Of a stretch of 64,000 nucleotides of DNA, positions 25,019 to 36,786 are shown in pieces. Position numbers and translations under genes: made by a program. The notes below the pieces were generated by a model that was not told the DNA's origin, did not search any database, and worked only from the letters and a program-made list of their open reading frames with translations. Position 1 is the first letter of the stretch; every line of letters starts with the position of its first letter. The stretch comes from Arabidopsis thaliana. Taxonomy: Eukaryota > Streptophyta > Magnoliopsida > Brassicales > Brassicaceae. The DNA lies in contig NC_003076.8 in NCBI RefSeq assembly GCF_000001735.4, positions 248,001 to 312,000 on the forward strand, read 5' to 3'.

Positions 25019-28000
25019 TCACTCGCTCCAGCTATCTGAATCGTGCTCGTCGTCACTTCCCGCCATTGCCTATTTATATGTATGTCACAAAACCACTTTA
25101 TCGATCCCCAAGATTATTATATCTTTTTCTTTGTGCAACAGATTATTATATCAAGTGTCCAAATTTAACCAAGAAGGAGAGAGGGAGAGACCTGGCGAAG
25201 AGTGTTGGCTTTCTCTAGAATTGCAGCCACCTTCAAGTTGGTTTTGGGAACAGCTACTTGAAAGTTTGGTCTCCCTGAGGCATCTGCTGGTCTCAGGTTG
25301 AACGACTGCTAAAGTTTTTTTCAAGTTAAATGTTCTATAATAGAAAACTGAATAAAGTGAAAAGGAAAAGATGAAATGGTGATTTGACCTTGCTCCGTAT
25401 GATCTCTAGTAGTGAATCATTCTCGTCCACTCGAGCTCCAACGTGTGTCCTGTTCCCTTCAGATACTTTCCTCAACTGTAATCAAACACAAATTGAGTCT
25501 CATGATTAACGCGTGAGAGAGAGAAGAGAAAAATAAGCCATTGAAGTACTAACCATGCTTCTGTCAATGCCAATAACAAGCGTATCCTCGTCTCTTTTAA
25601 GCTTTCCAGCTTTCTGATTCTGATTATATGAGTTATTGTCTCGCAAGGTTTGTCGAAATTTGGTTTGTCCAGGTTTTTCTAGTGGGTGATCAACCTGAGG
25701 CTCTTCCTCTTCTAACTTTGCAGGGTGGGGATTGTTATGCTCTCTTAAGTTCTGACTAAACCATTCAAGTGCCATTGCTTCAGTCCTCCAGTCAGCTTCT
25801 AAGCCTTGGGCCGATTCTGCCAAAGAAAATGAATCCTCCGGAGTTCTATTTAAACACTTGTGTTTACTTTCCATATAGGTGTCGCTTGTCCCATTGACTC
25901 CTGAAGGAGACTGTTCCTCGGTTGCTTTAGATTCTTCTGTATAAATATGAAAATTATGGTTTTCACCATCTGTAACCGACACTTCTGATGGATATTGTGC
26001 CTCGTTCGCTTGAACTGATCCATTCTGTGTGTTTTCATCCCTCTGGATGTTGAAACTGTTGTTTCCACTGCCTGCAAGTGATGGCATTTCGGTTGATTCA
26101 ACCAGCTTCCCCATCCACCATTGTGTCGGAGGAAGAGGCGGAAGCGGAGGTGTTATCTCCGGATTTGCCTGAGGTGTTTCATGGAGGGACGTGGAGAGGG
26201 GTAGTATGGACTCAGGGGATACGTTCAAGAAATCTTCTTCATCAGTCAGACCCTTGGAAAGAACAGACTCAGAGATATGATCATTTAATGATGTGAAAAT
26301 TTCCTGGTATGGTGCATGAAGAGCTTCTATTTCAGTTATGCTTGAAGGAAAAACATCTAAAGGTGAACTTTGAACACCAACAGATCCATTTTGTGTAGGA
26401 GGAGACTCGTCTGATGATGTTCTTGAATTTGCTGACCCTGTTTCTGATGGACTTTCTTGCCTTTGGTTCTGTATCTGTAAGCAATACTCAGATGAAAGAC
26501 ATTCTTCTGTACCTAAAAGACTCTCCTGTGGATCACTAATAGTTTCCAATTCTTTCTGGGGCACGGTCTCAATGGCCTTATTATTCAGGCCAGTCTGGTT
26601 ATCGTGATCGACATCACCTGCAAAACAAGTACCATCAGGAATTGGTACCTCAGGGTCACTACTATCATCTGAAACAATAGACATGGTTTGTGGATCCTCC
26701 TGTCCAGAATATGATGATATCTCAGCCAGATCAGGGTTGGCCAATCCGTCTTCCAGACAAGATGAGGCTGAGAGGCTCCCGTATCCTGTGTGAAGATCTC
26801 TTGGAGTATCTGACATCAGAGTTCCATTTTCTGAACTGATTTCAGAAGTTGAAATGTGTTTTGACTGTGCAGGATTCATGGAAGATCCGTCTTGGGAGTT
26901 CGTTTCATCTTCTTTTGGGGCAGCATAATCCTGTGCATCAGCAGACAGAGATAAATCTTCAAAGTTGTCAAATGTGCTAATGTAATGATTTGGAAGAAGA
27001 AAATCGGACTCCAATGCCACTGATGTTTCATTTAAACTCTTTTTGGTATCTGGAATGAAATGACCAGCTTCAGAAGAAATGTCCTCGGATTCCAGAGCCT
27101 CTATCTCTTGATTGGTTATGGAAGAGAACTGGTCTTCCACTAAAGCACTTACAGATATCTCAGATGCAGTCTCCACACTGAAAACATGTTGAGAATGAAC
27201 ATCATTGGTCCCACCCTCATATGCGTCCTGTGGCACTTGTGTAACCTTTAAAAGATGAGTTTCAGGGGAAATATTAAGCATGGGATCCCTTCTGACTTCA
27301 AAGACCTCACAAGCTTCAGCATTTGCTTTATTGGACTGAAGCTCCAAGTGACTTCCAGAATCTTCGGGAAGATTTGCAGGACTCTCGTAGCAAGACAAAC
27401 TGAAAGGTGTTTGTAAGATCTCCAGAGTCCCCATGCCTGCGGAATCTATGTCCGGTGTCATCTGGGAAAATGACTCGTCTAAATCTACAGCAGCCTCTTC
27501 AGCTTTATGTGGTTTACTTTCAGGAGAAGCTCTCTGGATATCAGTACACAAAAGACTAGATTCTCCTTCCTCCGGTGAGTGGCGCAAAACATTAGAAAAC
27601 TGAGTCAGAACCTCTGTTTGATTCACTTCTGCATTAGTACAGATCTGCGGCTGACCAAATCCTGGAAATCCATGGTCACATCCAGCCTTGTCATCACTCC
27701 CTGCTTCCTTTACCTCTGACTCCGTGGAAGCAGGTGAATCTGCGTCATTGTTCGTCTTGCAACACAAATTCACAGAAGAGCTACTTTCTAAACAAACCAC
27801 TGGTGACTTCTCATTAACCGTAATCTCGTGAGGAACAAAAGGAATTTCAAGTATTTCATGACCAGCAATGGATTCTATCTCCATCTCATTGTATTTTCTA
27901 GTGCCTCCACTGTTGGAATAAACTAAGGAAGGTATTGGTAAGTCTTCTTGTTCACTGCATACTGTAACTTCAGTTTCCATTGCCGGAGATGACTGATCCA

Positions 28001-29561
28001 TAGTCCCATGAACTCTTTCACAGTATGGTGAAGAATTCTTGAGGAATTTCTCCATGTAACTTGCCCCAGAGCTTGAGTTAATCGGAGGTCCATTCAGCTG
28101 TCTTCTCTTCAGTTTCACATGGAATTCAGGATTTCTGTGTCCGTTCTCAACATGCTCCAAAAAGAATAGCTGATGCAACCTGTACTATCCAAAAAGTAGC
28201 TCATGTCACCAAATCAAGTGCCGATCACATATATGAACTTTAGACATAGGAATGACAGAAACAGAAGTAGATATAGAGCAAGAGTGCTCACTTGGCATGT
28301 GATGTCCGTGAATCCTCAGGCGTCTCTTTAATAGTTGTGTGAGATCCTTTCTTCTGTATTTGAAATAGATTTGATCATATGTAACACATAATACCCAAAT
28401 GTGCATTTTTCAGATGCTTATTTTTACAGACAGTGGCAGAGTGGGCATAGTAAAACCAGAATTAGGAAATGTGTAACATGATTGAATACCTTTGATTGAC
28501 GTAGTCGCTTATCTTTCCCGAGTTTGGATGTTGCTACTACTGCTGATGTAGTATGTGTCTTCAATAAAGATGGATCAGAGTAACGCTTCAAGCATGATCC
28601 AGACCCAGCAACATCAAACCTGAATAACAGCAGAAACATGATTAAAAACTGCAAATGGATATTTCCTTATGGTGAAAATTCTCATGATATACTGAAATGT
28701 ACTTGTCGAGAAGGAAAAGCTGCGGCGGACCATGGCATTCCTCGTACGAATCCATTATACAACGAGGCAAGTTCCGTGGGGAAATCAAGTCTTCTTTTGT
28801 TTGCAGATCAGAATGCCATTCCAAGCCTGAGGACCTAACTAACAATTCAGTGCTTGGGATCACCAATAGCAGCTTATATCTCTTATACTAAACATTAGAG
28901 TAAGATAGATGACTGGCCTGGCTCATAAAAGAATGTAGAATGATCGGTTTGAGAGAGAATGGGTATCTCAACTGAAGGGAAGTCTGCTTCGAGGTGTTGG
29001 AGACGCATCGCCAAACCATGACCTCGTGCTGCAGTTGTCATTAGTTGCTCATGCAGGCAATGGAATACCTCAGCAGCAAACCTTATTAGTATGAAAAGAG
29101 ACAAAAGAACATAAATGCCAAGGGATTGATTCCATAGCGACATAGAGGTTTCATTAGAATTAGATAACCAAAAGAAGAAAAATCATCTCATCAGCACACA
29201 AGAAACTTGAACTACACCGAATAAGATTTTTAAGCAAAAAACAAAGAGACCACCCTAGATTCAGGTTTTCTCTAGATTCAGAGTATATAGCATCGAAATT
29301 CAATTCCACGGAACCTTCAGTGTCCCATTCTCTACAGTAAAATTCCTCAAACGGTAGGGTATATTGGACCGAAATTGAATTAAAAAAAAAAAAAAAAAAA
29401 ACATACTCAGAGAGGTCGCCAAGCTGGCGCAAAACGCCGACGAGACCAGCCATGGAAGCAGCTTCGAGCAAAGCTTCAGGATCCTCCTTATCGGCGGATT
29501 GGTAGAGCTCCTTATCCGCTAAGCCGTACTCGTTCCGTATCTGGTATCTCGTCAATGCCAT
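25019..29561 (-). CDS. SCAR4: SCAR/WAVE-family actin regulator SCAR4
   Basis: Nine exons read leftward: 29561..29407, 29081..28918, 28826..28703, 28619..28490, 28353..28292, 28179..25554, 25475..25389, 25305..25192 and 25069..25019, giving 1170 residues. The N-terminus is the SCAR homology domain ([65 protein letters not shown]). A huge central exon encodes a Ser/Glu-rich, probably disordered region with a short Pro run ([12 protein letters not shown]). The C-terminus is a WH2 plus acidic VCA-type module ([19 protein letters not shown], then [11 protein letters not shown]). SCAR proteins sit in the WAVE complex and activate ARP2/3 actin nucleation. Intron 2 appears to use a GC donor (28917); a GT-AG alternative would add four residues. 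From memory AT5G01730. Confidence 0.93.
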
Positions 29562-32500
29562 TGTGCTCCAATCGATTAAAGTAGAAACCCTTAATTCTTA
29601 AAAACAAAAAAAGAGCATCAGAAGAAGAAACTGTGCAGAACGAACCGCCAAAACGCGTCAGGAGAAAGATGAAATCTTTTACCTTTATAGATTTTTAATT
29701 AATTTTAACGACGCGAGAGTGGTGGAATTTATATAACGGTCCGTGACATTCATCCAACGGTTATAATCATCGCCTCACCGTGTGGTTGCCGCATGTGATC
29801 AGAACCTCAGGTAAAATAATTTATTCAACCGGTGAACATGAAAGTAGTTAAAACCGTTGATTATCCATGCTTAAAGATGGACAAACTTTGCTTAGAATCA
29901 TAAGGTATTATAATTATTGCAAATCAATTATATTGTACTACAAGTATATTGTCTACAAGTGGTTGTGGTTGAAATCAGTTAGTGTATTCAACCTGCTTTT
30001 GATCGTTACATCCACCTTCACCTAAGTTTTTTATTTTAATTATAATTCTTTTTTTATATTATTGACTACCAATAGTGATCAAATAGTGGGAATTATATAT
30101 ATATTTCTCGTCGATTTATTAGCATAGAATACATTCTTCTATTCAATTCTTCGTATGTCTTTAAATTTATTTGATAATGCAGTTCAAATCAAAAGCACTA
30201 ATATCACGCAAGGCTTCCAAGGAAAGATTAAATGATTACTCCATTTATTTTTGGGCCAAAAAATACTCCAGTAAATGTTAAATATATAAACGCATACAGT
30301 ATATATTCTTTATATGATAAAGTATGGTTTGGTAGATTGTTATTACCATCCTGATGTTATGTAATGAGCTTAATTCGTCGTGCATGATGTGTCGTTAAAA
30401 AGTCAAACATCAAATGACGACCTTAAATGGTTGGGCCTGATGGACTTATTTGAGTCTAATAGAAGACAGTAAACTGTTATGAGCCCATTCCATGACCCAT
30501 ATTAAAGTGCTGGATAAATATGCTAAAATCCACAGCAAGGAATAAATGAAACGCAGCGTATCAAGTTGAGCAAAGGTCGTTTTTGAGTACGATGGAAACA
30601 GGTCACCAAACGTTATCACTATGCCTAGGCTTGTGTTTGGTACCTGCCCCTTCTACATTGGTCGATCAAAGAAGAATTACTGACCTTATAATTTTGTATA
30701 TATCTTAATAATATATAAAACCCACAATTTTGAAATACAGCTCAGAAATGGCTGGATAATTAGTGATTTCGAGGTTCAAAATTCTATGGCGAGGGATGGT
30801 TTATATAAGAATTACTATTACAAGCTTAGTTTGTTTTAGCTATAATCATACTCTCATGTATTAGACGCGTTTCTTTCATTTATATGTTGTAATAAATGAG
30901 ACGCATTTTGTGTGGACGACAAATCATATACGAGCAACTATTTTGATATATATCCCCGTTTCCTATACATGCATTAGTTTCTGAAGAGATTATTGGTACA
31001 AGATAGAGAAAGGAGGAAGAGGTGAGTCGACCCCAAAGGAAGGCTGAGACCCAATCAAAAACTGACACATTCCACAAGGTGCACTTAACCAGGACGTCGC
31101 AATTAAATTCCAATTTTTATGTATGTGTCTTGTTTGTATCATTTTATTTGACACTTGATCAAACTTTGATATACATGCAGTGTACTTATGGCCCAGCACA
31201 CGTTTCTCTTCATTGTTTTAATCCCAAACTAAATTGCATCTCATTTGGTTTTTCTAATAAACCAGAGATCATGTAGTTGAGTCCAGCGGCTATTGATCCA
31301 AGTGTATTGATTACAAACTTGTGCACCGTAGAGAATTCATTACACTGAGAACCTTAGATGTAACAAGAAACTCAATCCAAAGTTTAAACAAGAAATTCAA
31401 TCGTGTATAGTAGTTTTTTGCTATGAATGTGAATATCATATAAAATGAAAAGTTTGGTTTTACATGTTTGCGCTTGTGACTGTATTTATGTTTATTTATA
31501 CGTATAATGATGGTGTTAAAAAAAAAAGAAAAAACAAATTAACCTATACTAACTTTTATACTAAACCAGAACTCGTGGCTTGGCTTCAACAAAGCAATGA
31601 ACGAAACTGATGGGGCATGGAAACGTGAAAAGACAAGTACATATTTGAGGTCAAAATCAGAACAGTGCAAATTAATTATTTTAGGTTTTAAAGAGAATGT
31701 CCAAATCCCGACAGTGTGCACGAGGGGTTTAGTTGGATCCAACTTGGCCTCTTTATTGCTCATTTAATGTTACGTGGACTACACATTTCCTCCATTTAGA
31801 CCATTTGTAATTTTATACTACTATCAATCATTAGTTCATTACACATTGGATTATCTATCATTCTGTTAACTAAAAACTTCATTCGTGATTAAAAAATACT
31901 ACAAGCTTAACTCATCTTGTAAAGTTTAGTATAACCCCTGAAAATGTGACTCTTCAGTTTTCACAATCAAAACACACAAGGCAGAGAAGAAACAAGACAC
32001 AACTATATTATTTGGAAAAATCTTTCTTTTTTTTTGCTTTAAAGGTTATATCATCACTATAACACTACTATAGTACTAATATATTTTTATAATATGAAAA
32101 ATCTTTTTTTTCTAACACCAAAAGATTATATCACTAAACCGACTAAAACGTTGGTCGTTCAATTTCTATTGGCTGGCTCACTCACAGAACAATTGGACGA
32201 ATTTAGTGGGAAGATTGAGACATGTTCTGATTTTTCGCTAGAGACAAAACTATTAATAACAGATGTGTATGCGTCTGGTTCAGGTTCTAACTATGACCTA
32301 TCTTAAGCATTCTTGCAGTTACTAGCTTGCTCGGATCATCATTAATAGAACGAGAACGACATAAGAGCTTTCCAAATTCTAAGCAACTTTTAATTCGTTA
32401 GACGGGATTAGTTCATCAATAATTTTATTTTGTTTTCAGCGAACAAACTTAGCGGCTATGATAAAATGTTTTATTCAAACTGAAAAACAACAAAGATAGA

Positions 32501-32689
32501 ACCTAGATTAAATACCTACAAACCAAATAATTGCTCGAAAAACGACCTAAGATTATTGCGATATTCAGTTTATCACCGACAATAGAAAAAGGGGAAAAAA
32601 AAGAGTTATTTGTTATTATAAAGAAAGCTGATTGAAAAAGGACCAAGTCTTAAAATGACCCTTTGTACCGAGTACTTGATTATGTTGTC
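29562..32689. other. Intergenic region between SCAR4 and the Wun1-like gene
   Basis: About 3.1 kb of AT-rich DNA with divergent genes on both sides. Small frames here (for example near 30990-31276 and 31539-31763) show no domain, no splice context and no codon bias. I see no supported gene. Confidence 0.5.
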
Positions 32690-32696
32690 TATAAAA
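32690..32696 (+). promoter_or_regulatory. TATA box of the Wun1/NTF2-like gene
   Basis: TATAAAA in the context GTCTATAAAAGGG, 97 bases upstream of the ATG, which leaves a leader of roughly 65-70 bases. Confidence 0.7.
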
Positions 32697-32792
32697 GGGA
32701 CTGAAACCACAAGACGTAAGCACACAACACAAATATAAGACTTTTCACTTGAAAACCTATCCTGTTCTAAGTCTGAAGAGAGAAATATACAA

Positions 32793-33281
32793 ATGGAAGC
32801 ACACAACGTAGAGATATCAACAAGACTTACCCCAGAAATGAAAAACCAGGGAACCATAGAGTTACTCTACAAAGCGTTGCAGCAAGGCGACACTTCTACG
32901 GTGACCAAAGTGGTGGCCAGTGACGTGGAATGGTGGTTCCATGGACCGCACGATTGTCAACACATGATGAGGCTGCTAACAGGGGAACCTCCGAGGCAGG
33001 TTTCGTTCAGGTTTGAGCCAAGCAGTGTACAAGTAGTGGTGCCTGGTCATGACTGCGTGATTGCAGAAGGGTGGGAGGGTTCACGCGTGTACTGGGTTCA
33101 CGTGTGGAAATTGAAAGACGGAGTGGTCACTGAGCTAAGAGAGTATTTCAACACATGGCTCACTGTTACAGACTACAGTCTTGGAGCAGTAGGATGGGAC
33201 ATGGGGCGTTGTACGGTTTGGGAGAGCGTACCAAGGGACCTGGCTCGTGGTTCGTTGCCTAGCTTGTTGTTAGCTATTTAA
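32793..33281 (+). CDS. Wound-induced protein 1 (Wun1)/NTF2-like family protein
   Basis: Single exon of 162 residues with an ATG well placed after a TATA box. The sequence has the SnoaL/NTF2-like fold signature of the plant Wun1 group: LLYKALQQGDTSTVTKVV, DVEWWFHGPHD, MMRLLTGE, VIAEGWEG, VYWVHVWKLKDGVVTELRE and FNTWLTVTDY. Family members include senescence- and wound-induced proteins such as SAG20. The fold is a small cone that can bind hydrophobic ligands, but no enzyme activity or partner is established from sequence. No signal peptide or membrane segment is seen, so it is probably cytosolic. From memory AT5G01740. Confidence 0.9.
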   Translation: MEAHNVEISTRLTPEMKNQGTIELLYKALQQGDTSTVTKVVASDVEWWFHGPHDCQHMMRLLTGEPPRQVSFRFEPSSVQVVVPGHDCVIAEGWEGSRVYWVHVWKLKDGVVTELREYFNTWLTVTDYSLGAVGWDMGRCTVWESVPRDLARGSLPSLLLAI

Positions 33282-33897
33282 CTAATGACTAAAGAGTAAA
33301 TTAATTAAGTAACACACAGTTTGTCTCTGGGGGTTTCTATACTTTTATGATGAATTTAGCCTATATGTTCTAAACAGTGTTATGTGAACCCCAAGTTGTG
33401 TATATTATTGGTTCTTATAAAAATTGTCTACTCATTTTCAGGTTCATCACTCATCGTGCTTTAATAAATATCAGAGTAAAATAACTTAAGTAACTTTGAT
33501 CCTATATATATCCCTATTGGATTATAATGAACTTTGATTTCTATTTTACGACAATGACAAAGCACTTAATGCTTTCTTTCTTTTTTGAAAAGAAAGAGAA
33601 TGATGACAACTTGCTTGAGTCACTGCAATTCTAGAACGAGAAAGCACACGGGAGCATTGATGTTAATGAGTGGAGTTTTACAGAGAGGAGAAGTTTAGAG
33701 AGAGTTAGGAATGCGAAATTATTGTTACTAGTCAAAACACTTAAGCCAATAGATTCAGAGATCTGGAGGATGAAGACAGTATTCCGAGTAATATATTCAG
33801 GAAAACCTAGAGAACTGAAAACGAGATGGATTGTAAAATTGTGAGTCGTCTAGGCGGGGATGCGTGTATAAGACGCAGGGGCTTGTAACGACTGTAG

Positions 33898-33954
33898 ACA
33901 AACCCTTATAGAGGCTTCTTTATGGGCCTTTGTTGGGCCTAATAAGTAAAGGGT
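33898..33954. promoter_or_regulatory. Site II / telo-box-like promoter cluster with no obvious gene
   Basis: Two TGGGCC Site II motifs (33922 and 33933) lie between AAACCCTT at 33898 and its inverse AAGGGTT near 33948. In plants this combination marks promoters of ribosomal-protein, snoRNA and other growth genes. No coding start is nearby on either strand. Confidence 0.5.
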
Positions 33955-36751
33955 TAACTACTAATCTTTCATCAAAGTATGTTGGGTTTCTCTACCAAGC
34001 CCGATTCAGGCTCTTCCACGGCTAAATAACTAAAAGTCAAATAAAATGATGTGAAACTTTAAAACGTGAACCCAAAAAATATGATTTCAAATGTAGTAGA
34101 TTCGGTTTTCTCCTGTGGTTTGATTAATCGACCATCCCAGCTTATGTTAAAATAATTAAATTTCTGTTATTCAATTATATATTTTTTAATAAATAGTCTT
34201 AAATCTCGTGTTATTGCTGTTATAAATATGTATTAAAATATAAATTATTATTATAAATATTATACACTGTGTTATTTTAAATAATATGAATATTTTGTCA
34301 CTTAGTCATATGCTTCAATTTTTTTCTACAACTCCGTTTTTTTTTTGTTTTGCTAAATTTTGTAAATATTTTATAAAATGGAAACAATTTAGGTTACAAA
34401 CATAATTTGAAACCCAAAAATATGAATCCATGGCAAAAAAGAAACAACTCCGTTCTTAGATTCGTTTTTAGCGATATCTCTGAATTCACTCACAAGATAA
34501 AATGTGAGCCTTATTTGTCGTTTTTATGTTGATATAGGAGGAAACCTAATAGGCTCTTAGGGATGTACCCCTTAATAATAATGTAGATAATGTAGATGTG
34601 TAGATATTTGATAAATAGAGGAGAACAGCTCAGATTAAAACAAAACAAAAAAAAACTAATAGATATATAGTTAGCACTTAACACTAATTAAGCGTGACAA
34701 TAGAATAATTACATAAAGTCTGATCTGCATCACAACAGTAAGTTCGCATATCTTGTGTAAGTGGCGTATTTCGAGTAATATATGTCTGCCACCTACTTTC
34801 TCATCGATTTTAAATTAGCATCATCTAATCAAATATTTAGTCCATACTTGGCGATCGGAAAATGAAAACAAAGAGACGTTTATATGTATATATTTTGCCA
34901 ATCAAAATCAATGTTTTCAAACAATAACCAATAATAATTAAATATATGTATATTCGTATTAACATGTTAAAAACACAATAATATTTTTTTGGCCAATAGA
35001 CCACACATGGTTTGGAAGTTGGAACCATTTCTCTTCGCTAGTCGCTACTGCAGCCACATCAATGCCTACGCTCATCCACGAGACGCGACGATACAGGTTG
35101 ACTGGTTTGTGGCTTAGTATTATTCTGTTGAGAACAAACAAATCATAATTTTGAAAGGCGATGAGGTAGCAATATATGGGCTATATATCTTTTAACAAAA
35201 ACAATTGAAAATACTATATAGAGACCTTAAAATAATTGAACCGACAGTTAAAGAGAGTTATGTGCTCGTTGGTGAGATGTCCATTAAATCTGTCTGAATG
35301 ACAACCAATATTTACATACTTTGTCTTCTATATTTCAACAAGAAAAGTGAAATATTATCAAAAAAAATTATGTCCATAATGTAATACTAAAGTAATTTTA
35401 TTCTCTTTGGAACAGCAATAGATGATGATGGATATGATCCGTTGTTCCAGAAGCATCGCTATTTATATTTGGCATTGCAAATTACAAGTATGTTACAGAT
35501 TTATCTCGCAATACCTTATTGTTTTCGTAAATAAACGATGGGATGCAACATAATATTTCTTAATAAGTAACAACAAATTTGGCTAAAATCATTGATTATA
35601 TCACAAGGAAAACAATATTGCTCAGAAAATTCCACCACTTGATTATTTTTCCTTCGAATATTATATCAAGAAACCATGCTAAATATTTAAGAGGTTGACG
35701 TGATTTGTAAATCTATAATTTGGTGTTTGGTTCATGAAAATGAAAACAAACTATACATAGTTTTTGGCTTATGCCCCCAAAGTTCTTAATGCACAAGACT
35801 AATCCATTTTTAAGTTCTTTTCATAATATTCTTAATTGGTTGATTAAATTATCCCAACAGAATAGTCAAGTTTAACTTGTTAGAATAGGAATGTGATGTC
35901 AATTTTTTTTCTTTAGATGTCAAATTTACTTTACCAATAAAAATAATGGAATGGATGTATGTAACTTGAAAGTGTTGTTGTCTTTTGCATAGAAAACACT
36001 TTTTGGCACGACTTCCGTTATGGAATTATTCTAATTTTTATCACATATTGTATTCTCCCCACTCACATCTCAATCACTCTTCTCTTTTACAGTGGAAAAT
36101 GCCACGTGTCGTTCCCATGATTCGAACAGAATATTCCACTACAATTTGCAGTAGTACCACACATATTTTGAATACAAATTGCCACTGGTTATACAAAAAA
36201 TCAAGAAAGTTTTTAAGATTTGGAGAAAATTTCCATAGGCAAATTAGATATCGATCAACCAATATATATACACGGCCACGTATCGCTATAATATGCAGGT
36301 CCATGCAAGCAACACAATAAAACTTTTGAAAATGGAGTCATTGTAGAATTGTGTGCTCATAGGCTGTTAAAGATTTCTCATGATCTCTTGAAGGGGACTT
36401 GTATTTCTGTCACTACATCCCATCTGTGTTGTCTTTTTCTTTTTACATTTTTCTTCCTTTTTTTTCTCCAGAAAAGGAAAAAGTGTATAAGAAAATGTAA
36501 AGTGTGAATTAATCCTCATAGTCATAGATAATTAGTTGATCTGGACATTAAAATGAGAAACAATGAATTTTCCTTAATTCTATCAAATCCATAATAAATA
36601 ATTTGATTAGATTAATCTTAGCCTACCAGCTTTGACAATATTATGTAACAAAATTGATAATTATCCGAACCTTGCATTGTATAATAATTGATTATTCCAA
36701 TAGCTCCTTATCTATATATAACTGAAGAAAAGAGCTATTGGAAATTTATGA

Positions 36752-36754
<3 letters not shown>

Positions 36755-36784
<30 letters not shown>
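36755..36784. repeat. (AT)n microsatellite with flanking repeats
   Basis: About 30 bases of alternating A and T. A 19-base sequence ending in ACTGAAGAAAA occurs on both sides (36713-36731 and 36778-36796). Confidence 0.85.

Positions 36785-36786
<2 letters not shown>

Noticed and set aside
30880..31276. Overlapping small frames between SCAR4 and the Wun1-like gene
   Set aside because: Frames on opposite strands overlap, none has a recognisable motif, and codon use looks random.
33580..33840. Possible snoRNA downstream of the Site II/telo-box cluster
   Set aside because: An ATGATGA box C-like motif occurs near 33599, but no box D at a suitable distance and no H/ACA layout was found, so no RNA gene is called.
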